Below, one piece after another: positions 1 to 10,938 of a DNA stretch of 64,000 nt. The notes below the pieces were generated by a model that saw only the letters and a program-made list of their open reading frames with translations, was not told where the DNA came from and ran no database searches. This stretch comes from Eulemur rufifrons (Eukaryota; Chordata; Mammalia; Primates; Lemuridae): the NCBI RefSeq assembly GCF_041146395.1, contig NC_091012.1:15862193-15926192 (forward strand), in the 5' to 3' direction. The position numbers were made by a program, and so were the translations under genes. How positions within the stretch are numbered: position 1 is the stretch's first letter; each line of letters opens with the position of its first letter.

Positions 1-240
1 GTTACCTTCTGTCTTGGTTTTATTTTTCCCTCTAAATCCAGGCTTGAATCAATTTCTAAACAACCTCTGAATTAGACAAAATTATACACATAATTTAAAA
101 GAAAAAGGGGAAATCATCATCTGGCCCTTGGGTAAGAGGAATTCAAAAATTTCATCCCACTAGAGGGGCAGAAGGCCAAACTGGATAAGCTTAAAAAGGT
201 AAAGGGCCTGGAGTCACCTTCTTCTTTTTAAGCAAAGAAA

Positions 241-678
241 TTAATTTTTTATATCTGCATGAGTAGGCAATTTATCAGGAGGATCTTTATCTGGTGGCTC
301 CTCTCCATCCCCGAACTCTTCGGGGGAAGGGGCCCGGGAGGGCAAGGGCTCCTTTTCGGGTTCTTCACCCACATAATCTTTTTCTGATTCTGTCTGCAGC
401 AAGCATAATGCCTGAGTAATTGCACTGCAGATGGTCCAAACTTTTAAATCAATAGTTTCACCTTTCTGATGGGCGACACGAAAAGCCTTAACTACTTGTT
501 GCCAGCTATGAAGATTTAGTTGCACTTCTGACTGACATTGAAACCAATAACAATGTTTCTGTACCAGAGCAAATAATTGTTTTAAAGTACTTTCCTTCAC
601 TTCCACTCCTACAGAGTGCAAAAGTCCCTGAATTAGCTTTCGATATTTACGCTCTGGTGCTGAGGGGCAATTCCCCAT
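241..678 (-). pseudogene. gag: Betaretrovirus-like gag, 5' part (matrix), truncated
   Basis: The reading frame begins at the ATG at 676-678 with Met-Gly-Asn-Cys, a typical myristoylated Gag start. It runs about 145 codons to a stop at 241-243. The matrix-like region has the class II pattern: hydrophobic helices, a Cys-Tyr-Trp-Phe stretch about 40 residues in, then a 'LNLHSW' block like the LxLxxW block of MMTV and HERV-K matrix. It ends in an acidic, proline-rich linker with two PPDK repeats. An in-frame Met 15 codons upstream is less likely to be the start, because the myristoylation Met sits correctly behind the leader. Gag is normally several hundred residues, so this copy is prematurely stopped or continues in another frame to the left. 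The rest of the provirus lies beyond position 1. Assignment rests on remembered family pattern, not a search. Confidence 0.75.
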
Positions 679-707
679 CTTATCCCGAAAGTCCCCTGTT
701 GGATGCC

Positions 708-714
708 ACTTACC
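708..714 (-). promoter_or_regulatory. Putative retroviral major splice donor
   Basis: The minus strand reads ATAG then GTAAGT, a strong 5' splice site, between the primer-binding site and the gag ATG. This is where retroviruses place the donor for subgenomic env RNA. Inference from position and consensus only. Confidence 0.5.
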
Positions 715-761
715 TATGGCCAAAGGGGTGCCTCTTTGGTCCCTCCGTTCTGAACGACACA

Positions 762-780
762 GACCCTGCTAGCTGCACCA
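762..780 (-). other. Putative retroviral primer-binding site (tRNA-Lys-like)
   Basis: Nineteen bases on the minus strand begin TGGTGC and end CAGGGTC. They lie two bases after the CA that ends the LTR. They resemble tRNA-Lys primer sites (TGGCGCC...CAGGGAC) with several mismatches and one extra base. A second weaker candidate at 689-706 starts TGGCATCC but is almost against the gag ATG, so I prefer this one. Confidence 0.5.
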
Positions 781-782
781 GT

Positions 783-1281
783 TGTTGCAGCCCAATTACA
801 GAACGGGGGATGAACACATAAACATACATACAGACACACGAATAAACACGCAGACACACATAGACGGTAAAGACTGCAGTACAGTAATGCACCAGTCGCT
901 TTATTTTTATACTCTTTTTGTCTAGCAGCTACTTCCTGGTATGTGACTATCTTTAGAGCCCTGAGGCTACATGTTCCATTTCTTATGGAAATTGCTCAAG
1001 GGAAGGCAGACATTTGCATCTTAACCTTTGGACCTCATTACCTGCATGCAGGACAATGAGACACACCTTGGCTATTTGCCATAGGAAACAGTTTGTCTAT
1101 TTTAATAGGCCATTGACCTTTAGCTCCAAGAAGCATTCAGTAGTCAATGGGCCCTGTCAGGACCCATTGACTTCTGGCCTCAAGGAGCTTTCTGGACCCA
1201 TTGACCTTTGGACACAAGAAGCACATCCAGCTTCCCTGACTCTGAGCTCAAGCCAATTCTTGCTCAGAGAGGATCCCTACA
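783..1281 (-). mobile_element. 5' LTR of class II endogenous retrovirus (about 499 bp)
   Basis: The minus strand starts TGTAGGGATC at 1281 and ends in CA at 784-783, the TG...CA termini of an LTR. U3 contains several related blocks of the form 'ccattgacyt' (plus-strand sense, near 1112, 1165 and 1198). A TATA-like box lies near 905-911. The primer-binding site and gag follow in order. The far end abuts L1 sequence exactly at 1281/1282, so this marks one edge of the insertion. The other LTR and the matching target duplication would be left of the window. Confidence 0.7.
898..912 (-). promoter_or_regulatory. LTR TATA box with overlapping AATAAA
   Basis: The minus strand reads GTATAAAAATAAAGC, which holds a TATAAAA core and an AATAAA motif in 15 bases. 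It lies about 120 bases before the LTR end, consistent with the U3/R junction of a compact class II LTR. Confidence 0.55.
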
Positions 1282-1803
1282 CCCATTATTGGGCATCTAC
1301 CCAAAAGAACAAAAGACATTCTGTAACAAAGACATCTGCACCTGGATGTTTATAGCAGCACAATTCACAATCACATAGATATGGAAACAACCCGAATGCT
1401 CATCAATACATGAGTGGATTAGTAAAATGTGGTATATGTATACCATGGAGTATTACTCAGCTATAAGAAATAACAATGATATAGAATCTCTTATGTTCTC
1501 CTGGATAGAGCTGGAACCCATTCTACTAAGTGAAGTGCCCCAACAATGGAAAAATAAGCACCACATGTACTCAGCAGCAAATTGGTTTCCCTGATCATCA
1601 CCTAAGTTCACATTTGGGAATAACACCAATTGGGTGTCGGGCATATGTTGGGGGGGAGGGGATGGGTGTATACCTACATAATGAGTGCAATGCGCACTGT
1701 CCGGGGAATGGACACACTTGAAGGTCTGACTAAGAGGGTGGTAGGGCATGGGCAATATACATAACCTAAAATTTGTACCCCCATAATATGCTGAAATAAG
1801 AAA
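1282..1803 (+). mobile_element. L1 3' end fragment, interrupted by the ERV
   Basis: The sequence starts in mid-ORF2 C-terminus ('cccattattgggcatctac') and continues through the last ORF2 codons and the 3' UTR: a G-rich block near 1650, the 'atgagtgcaatgcgcactgt' motif near 1680, then a short A-rich tail at 1798. It begins abruptly at the LTR edge, so the missing 5' part of this L1 should lie on the far side of the provirus, outside the window. Confidence 0.85.
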
Positions 1804-4800
1804 AAAGAGTTCAGTGTTTTTTTCTTAAGCGATAAAAAAACTGAGACTTTTAGTATTTATTCATTACACTAAAATGTAATGCCTTCAATGATATTGGGAT
1901 AAGAGAAATTTATGGCAGTAAATTAAAGCCTAACATAAAGTTTACTAATTTGCTCACACTAAATGTATTAGTTCAGGAGACAGTGTGATGAAACAAATGT
2001 TTTAGAGACACAGGCCCTTTGTGCCAGGGCTGCTCAATCACCAACAAATGAGGGGACTGTAGGTCTCCCTGGGGCTGTTATCTTAATGGAAGATAATATT
2101 ATTACTTTAAGACTCTCATAGCCAAAGAATGAGGGACAAAAACAACTTTTTTGTTTAACTTTCACTTCATGTTTAAATAAGACTGCCATTACATTACTCA
2201 AATGAGAACTTCAGAGAATACCTTCCACTCATTTCAAAATTTTATTAATTTTATTCTATGAGCTATTTGACATACATCATGGCACTTTCCTGCCTCACTC
2301 TTGCTGCTCTCTGGCTGGAATGTCTTTTCCTTCCTCCTGTCCCAGCAAACTGGACCCATCTACCTTCCAGCATATCTTTGCCAGCCTCCACACCACAAAA
2401 CTCTTCCCTTTTTGTACACTCATATGTTTATTTCACCACTTGTTACATGGTAACAGTTGCTTGCAGGACAGCCCCCTCTTAAAAAAACAAGCTTTGATTC
2501 TTACACCTTCTACCTCCAGCTGCTGAGCACAGAATTTGGGACAAATTAGTGAGAACAAGTGTTTGACAAATTATTATTTAAAATCAGTTACAATTTGGAA
2601 GATAAATCTTGCTACAGACACAAATTAGTGATAATTTATCTGTAATGATATCAGAGGTTAGAATAAACTTTTTGACCCCTGTAGAAAACAAACTATGTTT
2701 AAAACACTTTATAAGTATCCACTTAGTTGCAAAGAATGCAACAGTCAAATAATGAAATATCCTAAACAATGTTAAGACAGCTGTCTTCCTTAAAAATGAA
2801 ATTAGCAACCACATATCAGTGACTGAATAGTTGGAAGAAACAGCAGCATTCTTTAAAGCCACACAGTACCAATGATTTGAATGCATTTAAAAAAACTAAT
2901 TCAGATGAGCCTTCTTTCCTCCTATTTTAACATGTTGTCACATTCTCCTATCAGTAGCCCCCACAAACACATGAAAGACAGGGCAGGGAGAAGATCTACT
3001 TGTTGCATTTAAAGTACACAGAATTTAAAACTTGTCAGTAACCTACAATAAGAAATATCCACACCATCTAACACCCTTTCGTTTGTTTCAATTGTTTCTA
3101 CTGCAAAATCACTTATTCCTTATTAATAAAAAGTCCCAGACTTATATTTTTGAGAAGTATTACTATTTGGAGGGCCCAATTCTCCTTTAAGTTAGAAATG
3201 TTTTAATTCTATGTAACTCTTTCGTGTTTCTTAACCTATTCAGTTAATGTGTACACATTAACTCTCTGTGTTAATGTGTATACTTTTATAATTTCAAAAA
3301 ACAAATGCAGCATGAAAAATGAAAACTAACTCATTCAAATACTTTCATTCCAAGTGGAATAAGGTATCTTTTAAGGTCACTGCTGTTAGGTGCTAATATA
3401 GCATACACTACACCATAACAAAAGTTAGTTGTTATGAAAAACATATACATGAGAATAAACAGAGCAGAGAGGAAATGGACCAAAATGTAGACTAGACTGT
3501 AGAATTTGACATGATGATTACTCCAATTTTTCTCTCTTTAAGATTTTTCTTTCATGAGTGTATATGGTTTGTCTCTGAAAATATTAATGCTAAAACCTTT
3601 AAAACTTTGAATTAGATGTGGCTTTTAGTGAATCACCAACTTATGGGGGCTCATTTAGTGAATCAGCAGCTTATGATCTACTGGCTAGATCCAGCCAAAG
3701 AAACATTAAACACTTCCCCATCAGTCCAGCCTTAATCTAAACTCTGGGTTGAAGACAGAGGAATTATTCATTCCAGGAAAATGGCCATTTCTATTTGCTT
3801 CCTTTTTTCCCACAACCAGGCCATTCCCAAATTTCAAGATGATCAGAAAAAGATAGATGTAAAAACTCTCTCCTAACAAGTACACAGCAAGAGACATAGA
3901 GCAAGTGCGTGTAATTTCAGCTATTCAAACTTTTCAATATCAAGAGCATCCCTTTGTCTCTTGAGACCAGAGGGTGGCAGAATTAAGTTTCTGAGGAAAC
4001 CAATTATAGTTTCTAACCAGTAATATTCTCCTCATCTTGCTTGAAATCTTGAAAATTGCCCTTTATGGCTAAAGCCTTACCATTGTCATCTTACAATCAC
4101 AACAAACTATACTGACAAACTTAAGGATATAAAATGCAAAGACTAACAAAATTTAAACCGCAAAACTCTACCAACAGTTCAGTGTTCATAGATATTATTT
4201 CAGGTAGTCACAAAATAGACAGGGACAGAGAATTGCATTTATCTTCAGGCAGCACAAATACCAGAATATAGAATTTTATAGTATTTAAGAGGAAAGAAAA
4301 GAGGGTACTTAGTAGATTTAAAGTTGAATAGCAAAGAATAGAAAATAATACCTTGTAGTCACAACCCAAGCCTTACCATAAAAGATCGAGTACCCGCTGA
4401 AATCCTGTCCCACCCACTGATTTTTTCCATTGTGCCTACTCTCTCTGACTTTAAACCCATTAAAAAATAAAAGTGAAAGAAACTTTTTCTCTGCCTTTTT
4501 TTACAAGACAGACTTTGGATATGTTTTTTTTTTAAAGAATTGACTTCTCATTCACTTAAAGATATCTAACACTGTGCACTCTTGACAAAAGCTCCATGTA
4601 TGTTGCACAGTGATAGGACCATATGGCAGGGTGCAGAGTTGGAATTCAATTACTAATGAGGGCTTAGTAGAAAAGTGTAATATTATTATTATAGGAATAA
4701 CTAAAAATTGTCTGAACTAATATTATTATTTATATTGAATTTAAACTTAGATTTATACTTTAAATATAGCTGCTAAATTTGGGTTTAATGGGTGGACCAT

Positions 4801-6142
4801 GAATTTATTTCCTCTCCCTCCTGAAATTCATTAGAATTAAAGGCATCAGATAAAGAGTGTATACAAGATGAGGAAAAAGGATTGACAGCAGATGATTTTT
4901 AATATTGAGAGATAAAAAGATGACAAAGGAGTGGTAACTGGTGTGGAAGCACAACTTTGGTGCACCCAGGGAGTGACTGGAACAGCCTCATTGAACTCAA
5001 GGCAGTCTCAGAATTCAGAAGGCACATGGCACTGTGGGAGGTAGGTGAAACAAAACAAAAGCCAACAAAGTCAGTTCAAAATCTGTGCTTAGAGCCCCAC
5101 CTCCACTGGTGCCCCCATCTTATAAGGAATTTAGATGTGTATTTCTGGAGCTATAAACCTGAGTGTTTCTGGACTCAGAGGTACCAATCTCAGAAATACC
5201 AGGGCTGAAATTTGGAAAATGGGAAAAGTCCATTCACTGAAAAATGTACAAGTAGCCAAGCTTGCACTCCCCAGGTAGAAAATGGGGAGCTCTTTCTCCG
5301 AAGAGACTGAACTGTCCTAGAGAAAAGACCCTCAGGTAATACACTGAGGTCCCCCAAATGAAAAGCCAGCTTGTCCTTCAAATCCTCACAGTGAAAGACA
5401 TCAGTTAACAAAAGTCCTGCTTATGCATGGTGTTTCCAATTAGAAAATTATAGGGACCACCACCACACATTTGAAGGAAGGCTCCAACAAGAGAGGTCAA
5501 AACAACAAGAAAAAGGAATTTATAGAAGTGGTAAAAATTCAGTAGAAAATGAAACTTTTAAAAATTTCTTAAAATACTCTCAAAAAGACAAAACTTTCAA
5601 TAGAAGTGTTAGAGTATACAGTCAAAAAATCCACAGGAAGTAGAACAAAAAGACAAACTAGAAAGAAGTGGAGGGATAATTAAAGATCAATGCAGAAATA
5701 TTGGTCTAAGAGGCCCAACATTTGAATAAGGATATAAGAAAAAAGACGGAACAGAAAAAAATAGCAAGGAAACAAAACTGTCTAGAAAAGATGGTTTGCA
5801 AACTTAGTGGACCCAATAAAATGAAAAAATCCCCTCCAAACCATATTACAAAATTGGATTTATCCCAGGGATAGAGAATGCACTAAAATTCTTTCAGAGA
5901 AGGAATGGGGGGAAGATGACAAATTGGTTGCATGTAATATATCACACAATGGTAACAGATTCAAGGACAACACTAAATTGAGAACACTATAGAGAAATGT
6001 CCTCAGACGATGAAATTTAGTTTCAACCTGGAATTTTATGTTCTATAAAATGAGAGGGATTTTCAGACAGGCTAGATCTCTAAAAATGTCTGCCCATGTG
6101 CCCTTTCCTGAAGGAATGTGCTCCAGTAAAACTAGGGATTAT
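1804..6142. other. No gene recognised; AT-rich non-coding
   Basis: About 4.3 kb without a recognisable gene, SINE or L1. Open frames are short and lack family features. I looked here on the minus strand for further exons of the cyclin Y-like relic and did not find any that I could support. Confidence 0.5.
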
Positions 6143-6796
<654 letters not shown>

Positions 6797-7139
6797 GGCC
6801 AGGCACGGTGGCTCACGCCTGTAATCCTAGCACTCTGGGAGGCCGAGGCGGGTGGATCGCTCAAGGTCAGGAGTTCAAGACCAGCCTGAGCAAGAGCGAG
6901 ACCCCGTCTCTACTAAAAAATAGAAAGAAATTATACGGACACCTAAAAATATATATAGAAAAACTAGCCGGGCATAGTGGCGCGTGCCTGTAGTCCCAGC
7001 TACTCGGGAGGCTGAGACAGGAGGATTGCTTGAGCCCAGGAGTTTGAGGTTGCTGTGAGCTAAGCTGACGCCACGGCACTCACTCTAGCCTGGGCAACAA
7101 AGTGAGACTCTGTCTCAAAAAAAAAAAAAAAAAAAAAAA
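6797..7139 (+). mobile_element. Young strepsirrhine-type Alu with target duplication
   Basis: A full dimeric Alu with few changes and an uninterrupted A tail at about 7117-7139. The middle linker is long and AT-rich (about 6920-6960). The right arm ends 'acggcactcactctagcctg', a form I associate with lemur and galago Alus rather than human AluJ/S/Y. The bases 'aaatagaaggatgtg' precede the element and recur after the A tail (about 7137-7151), a clear target-site duplication. Confidence 0.93.
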
Positions 7140-7151
7140 TAGAAGGATGTG

Positions 7152-7829
7152 AAAGCAGGGAGACCAGCCGGTGACTACTTATTTGGCTGTGTGAGCTCAT
7201 GTAGGCTAAGAAAAGGGGATTGTCTGGGAGAAGTGAGGTGCTCAGATTTCAGAAATATTTAAGAGAAAGAATGAAGGGTGTGCAGAAGAAGAACAGCAAG
7301 AAAACTGTATGACTCAGCAACAAACAGTATTTGCATAGTCATAATGCAAATATTAATTACTGATTTAATACAAAATGTGATATATGTCAAGGAAATGGAG
7401 GGAGGGAAATAAGGTCATGGTGGAGTGAGGAAGCTCAGCTTTTACCTGCTATGACGGGAAGTCAGCAGAGAGTGCTAAAAATGAACTTAGCTATTATCAC
7501 TGTTACTTTGATTAAAAAATAAGTTTAAACAATTAAGGCACAAATGTTTAAGGCAGATCTTTACACCACAACAAAGTTATTGAAATTTAGCTGAAATGTT
7601 AGAAAGCATTAAAAAATTGGCCCCACTCAGTCAAAGGTTTTTCCACATAGATTTGATATTTAGGAAAATAGAAGAGACTTAGAAAATCCACAAAAAAGAG
7701 TTCCACACCAACAGTATGTTATATTATATATTTACATATATAATATATATTTTATATTTTTAAGGAATCATGACAGACATACTTTTAAGTCCAACTATTA
7801 ATGTCTTAATTTTTCAAGTGTTTACTTAC
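7152..7829. other. Unassigned AT-rich stretch
   Basis: No gene recognised. It includes an AT-only stretch near 7715-7760. By position it is intron 3 or the degraded 3' part of the cyclin Y-like relic. Confidence 0.4.
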
Positions 7830-7864
7830 ATGCTTTAAATGGTTGTTCTTCCTCTTTTCTTGCC
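7830..7864 (-). pseudogene. CCNYL1P: Cyclin Y-like relic, exon 3 (35 nt)
   Basis: The minus strand shows a T-rich tract ending in AG, then 35 bases encoding (G)QEKRKNNHLKH in the phase set by exon 2, then GTAAGT. It matches the REKRKSNHLNH segment that follows exon 2 in cyclin Y-like proteins. The exon is small, but phase, both splice sites and the protein match agree. It is the least certain of the three exons. Confidence 0.6.
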
Positions 7865-8093
7865 CTCAAAATAATAAAAAACTGATCAATTCTGATACAA
7901 ATGTCATAGAGTAAAAATAGTTGCTAATTATCTGATGAAATACCATTATACAAAATCAGATAAAATTCCATTCTTTTAAAAATAATTTTCTGCAAACTTT
8001 ATAATTTAATTCACCTCACAAGATGAATGTCATAAAGTAAAATCTAAAATGTTAGTTTTACTTTTTGATTTAACAGATATTCTATTATATGCA

Positions 8094-8390
<297 letters not shown>

Positions 8391-9129
8391 GAAAATCTAT
8401 TACATACAAATGAAAGAATCCCCATGTACAAAGGAGCAAAACAAATTAGGCCAGACGAGAAATTTAGCTAATCAAAAAGTAAACCTGTTGCATATTTGAA
8501 CCACTACCCAGTAGTATCTTCTAATTCTACATTGACACACAGCTTACTTTAATTACCAGTATCTACCAGCGGACAGCTCTTAAGAACCAGTTTCTGGTCA
8601 GGCATCAATCCCTAGATGCATCTGAATCCCTGGAAGCATCCTTACTGGTGATCTACTAATATGTCACTGAAAAATAAATTGGTCTTTACATAACTGGAAA
8701 GTAACCTAGCTGGCATTGAAATTTTAAAATGAGTGTGCTAACTGCATTGAACATGGTACCTACAGAACACAAAATAATTTTGTTGTAACAAAGGTCAGAA
8801 GAGTAAATGCTCCAAGAGGGACTTTGGCTGCACTTTGTTTCCCACACTGCCTCCTCCTCTGAGGCTGGATGGCATTTTAGGCACACATTTCTCACCACTG
8901 AAGAGACAGGGGGATGGGATAGTTTTCTTCTGCTTCCACACACTCTACAAGAGAGAAGCTCACGGCTCTGCAAGAAACGGAGAAATACTGAGATCCTAAC
9001 CAGAAATGATTGGTTCAAGACAGGCAAACTACGCACAAAATATGGAAATGCAGTATAGGCAGACACCCAATTTCTTCATTTCTGTAGGATAGGGGAAAAA
9101 AAGAAACCCCTATTTTTTATTGTGCTGCA
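8391..9129. other. Unassigned intronic spacer
   Basis: Open frames on both strands of up to about 126 codons show no family resemblance and no splice or start context. I see no repeat that I can name. Confidence 0.4.
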
Positions 9130-9873
9130 TTTTTTTTTTTTTGTCACAATCCAGTTTATAATGAAAACAGGCTGGTGTGGGGACATGGGACAGACAGGTA
9201 CATTTAGATCAGGTGGCCCAGGTGAAGTAGTGGGGCTTCTTCGCATTGATGCCATACTCGCTGAGGGCAGGGCCAGGTCCTCTGTGGTTAGAGTGGACTT
9301 GCGGTCCTTGCTCTTGCTCCGGGAGCTGCCAGAGGCTGTGCCCTTCATTTTGCAGTGCCGTAGGGCATCGTTGGCAATATCTGGGATGAATTTCTGGGCA
9401 GCTAGGGAGATGAGCCGAATTATGTGTGGGTCTGAGGCCTCAAAGCCAGCAGAGTTCAGGTAGTAACCAGTCACTGCATCAGGGACCCTGGGCGAGTAAT
9501 CCTCCAGCTGCATTAAGAAGTCCAGCAGAGGCGGGCTGGACACCGCAGGCTTCGAGTCTCCCTCCGCAGGCTGTGCTCCATAGTAGGTAAACCGTGGGCT
9601 GCTGGCCCACACCTGAGCCGCCCCGCTGGGCTGGTCCGGCCCACGCAGCCAAGGGCCCCATGCCCCCAGCCGCGGCTCCATCCCCGGGTCCCCCTCCTGG
9701 CCCTGCGGGGCTGGTCTTGTTCTCTGTGGCCTGGTGGCACCAGTGGGTGGGGCTGTGGGAGCTGGAACCAGGGGCGCCGGGCCTGGGACCAAAGCAGCGG
9801 AGGCTGGAGCCAGGTCGGTCTGCGTTAGAGCCGCTGCAGCTCCTATGACCCTTGGGAGAGGCCGACTTCTAAT
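9130..9873 (-). pseudogene. TAF10P: TAF10 processed pseudogene
   Basis: TAF10 is a histone-fold subunit of TFIID and SAGA. The minus strand here carries an intronless copy. The Ala/Pro-rich N-terminus is followed by the conserved region (DFLMQLEDY, VTGYYLN, GFEASDP, LISLAAQKF) and the HCKMKGTASGSSRSKSKDRK block. A run of about 14 A on the minus strand (9143-9130) follows the 3' UTR, the mark of retroposition. Damage: the start ATG is AGG, there is a frameshift near the N-terminus and another just after the 'EDL' near the C-terminus, and the stop codon reads TGG. A 282-codon frame still spans the locus, but it starts in flanking DNA and ends in the UTR. It sits in intron 2 of the cyclin Y-like relic. 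Confidence 0.93.
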
Positions 9874-10634
9874 ATTCTTAAGTAATACAACCCTCACTTC
9901 TTGTATTCTTGCTGTTGAGATCAACTGAAAAACCTGGCTGTAGATGGCTTTTTAGCAAATAAACTAAGATTTAACATAACAGTAAGGTAAATAAGCAGGA
10001 GTGAAGAACAATCCTAGGGTTCTGATTCTCATCCTAAGAGTAGGACTTGGAAAATTGGCAGTAGTTTGTTTCACTTGCTGAGGCTAAACTCTGGGAAATA
10101 TCTCAGCGCATGTTTATATTACATTAGGGTGAAAAGGTTTTGAACAGCTTAAATTTCTGAGCAGGACAGATGTGGATGTGACAGGATCATTTGGCTAGAT
10201 CACTGTGTTAAAAGGGGCCAAAATCACAGTTTCAATCCCCACATGTAAACAACTGAATTTTTTTCATTTGTTAAAATAAAAACCTACCTGCAGGCTAAAT
10301 CCTATCGCTCATCTTTAAAGTGTGTTCTTTGGAGCAGGGCAAGAAGGGTAAAGAAATATGGAGAGATGGGGATAAATCTATGACCACTTCTAAATCATGG
10401 GGCCTATTGTGTTCATAAAGAGGTGGCAAATTGTATAAACAGAAAGTCTAGATGTTCTCAGTGAAACAGTGACAACTAGAGGCAAGTGTATCAAATGTCA
10501 AAATGACAGGTGAATAAAAGAAAAGTTGAAAATTTTAAAGTAATTATGAGTTCTTCTAAATACTTTCTATAAGGCATTCCATAAAACAAAAACAGTTTTT
10601 AGTCTTGTCTTGGAGGAAAAAAACATTGTCTTAC
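9874..10634. other. Unassigned intronic spacer
   Basis: AT-rich sequence between the TAF10 retrocopy and exon 2 of the cyclin Y-like relic. Nothing else recognised. Confidence 0.4.
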
Positions 10635-10709
10635 CATCCATTTTAGATTTGCTCAGAAAAATTGCTCCTGCCCTTGGATGGTCAGCTGGATTTGATTCCA
10701 AAGTTAAAT
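10635..10709 (-). pseudogene. CCNYL1P: Cyclin Y-like relic, exon 2 (75 nt, open)
   Basis: The minus strand reads a pyrimidine-rich tract ending in CTACAG, then 75 bases encoding (D)LTLESNPADHPRAGAIFL and SKSKMD, then GTAAGA. This corresponds to the DLALESNPSDHPRASTIFL segment of CCNYL1, with the frame intact and both splice sites kept. Phase matches exon 1 (ending AAA-G) and exon 3. Better preservation than exon 1 is expected because exon 1 is CpG-rich. Confidence 0.82.
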
Positions 10710-10796
10710 CTGTAGAGGAAGAAGAGGAAAAAGATGTCATAATTTAGAAGAATGAAAAAGATTCTTCTAAAAACAGCTGCACATTGTGATTACAGG

Positions 10797-10938
10797 CATA
10801 CGGGGTCATACCTGTAATCCAGCACTGTTGGAGGCTGATACAAGAGGATCATCTGAGCCCATGAGTTCAAGACTGCAGTGAGCTATGATTATAACACTGC
10901 ACTCCAGCCTGGATGATAGAGTGAGATTCTGTCTAAAA
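10797..10938 (+). mobile_element. 7SL-derived free monomer (FLAM-like)
   Basis: A single Alu-type arm, 'acctgtaatccagcactgtt' to 'cactccagcctggatgatag', with the internal 'ctgcagtgagctatgat' of the 7SL left monomer and no second arm. Short A-rich end at about 10935. Confidence 0.75.

Noticed and set aside
241..1281. Endogenous lentivirus, as known from some lemurs
   Set aside because: The gag matrix pattern (LNLHSW, PPDK-rich linker), short LTR and leader fit class II betaretrovirus-like elements and not lentiviral matrix.
8686..9066. A 126-codon minus-strand frame with several Cys residues
   Set aside because: No recognisable domain, no neighbouring exon signals, and the plus strand has an overlapping frame of similar quality.
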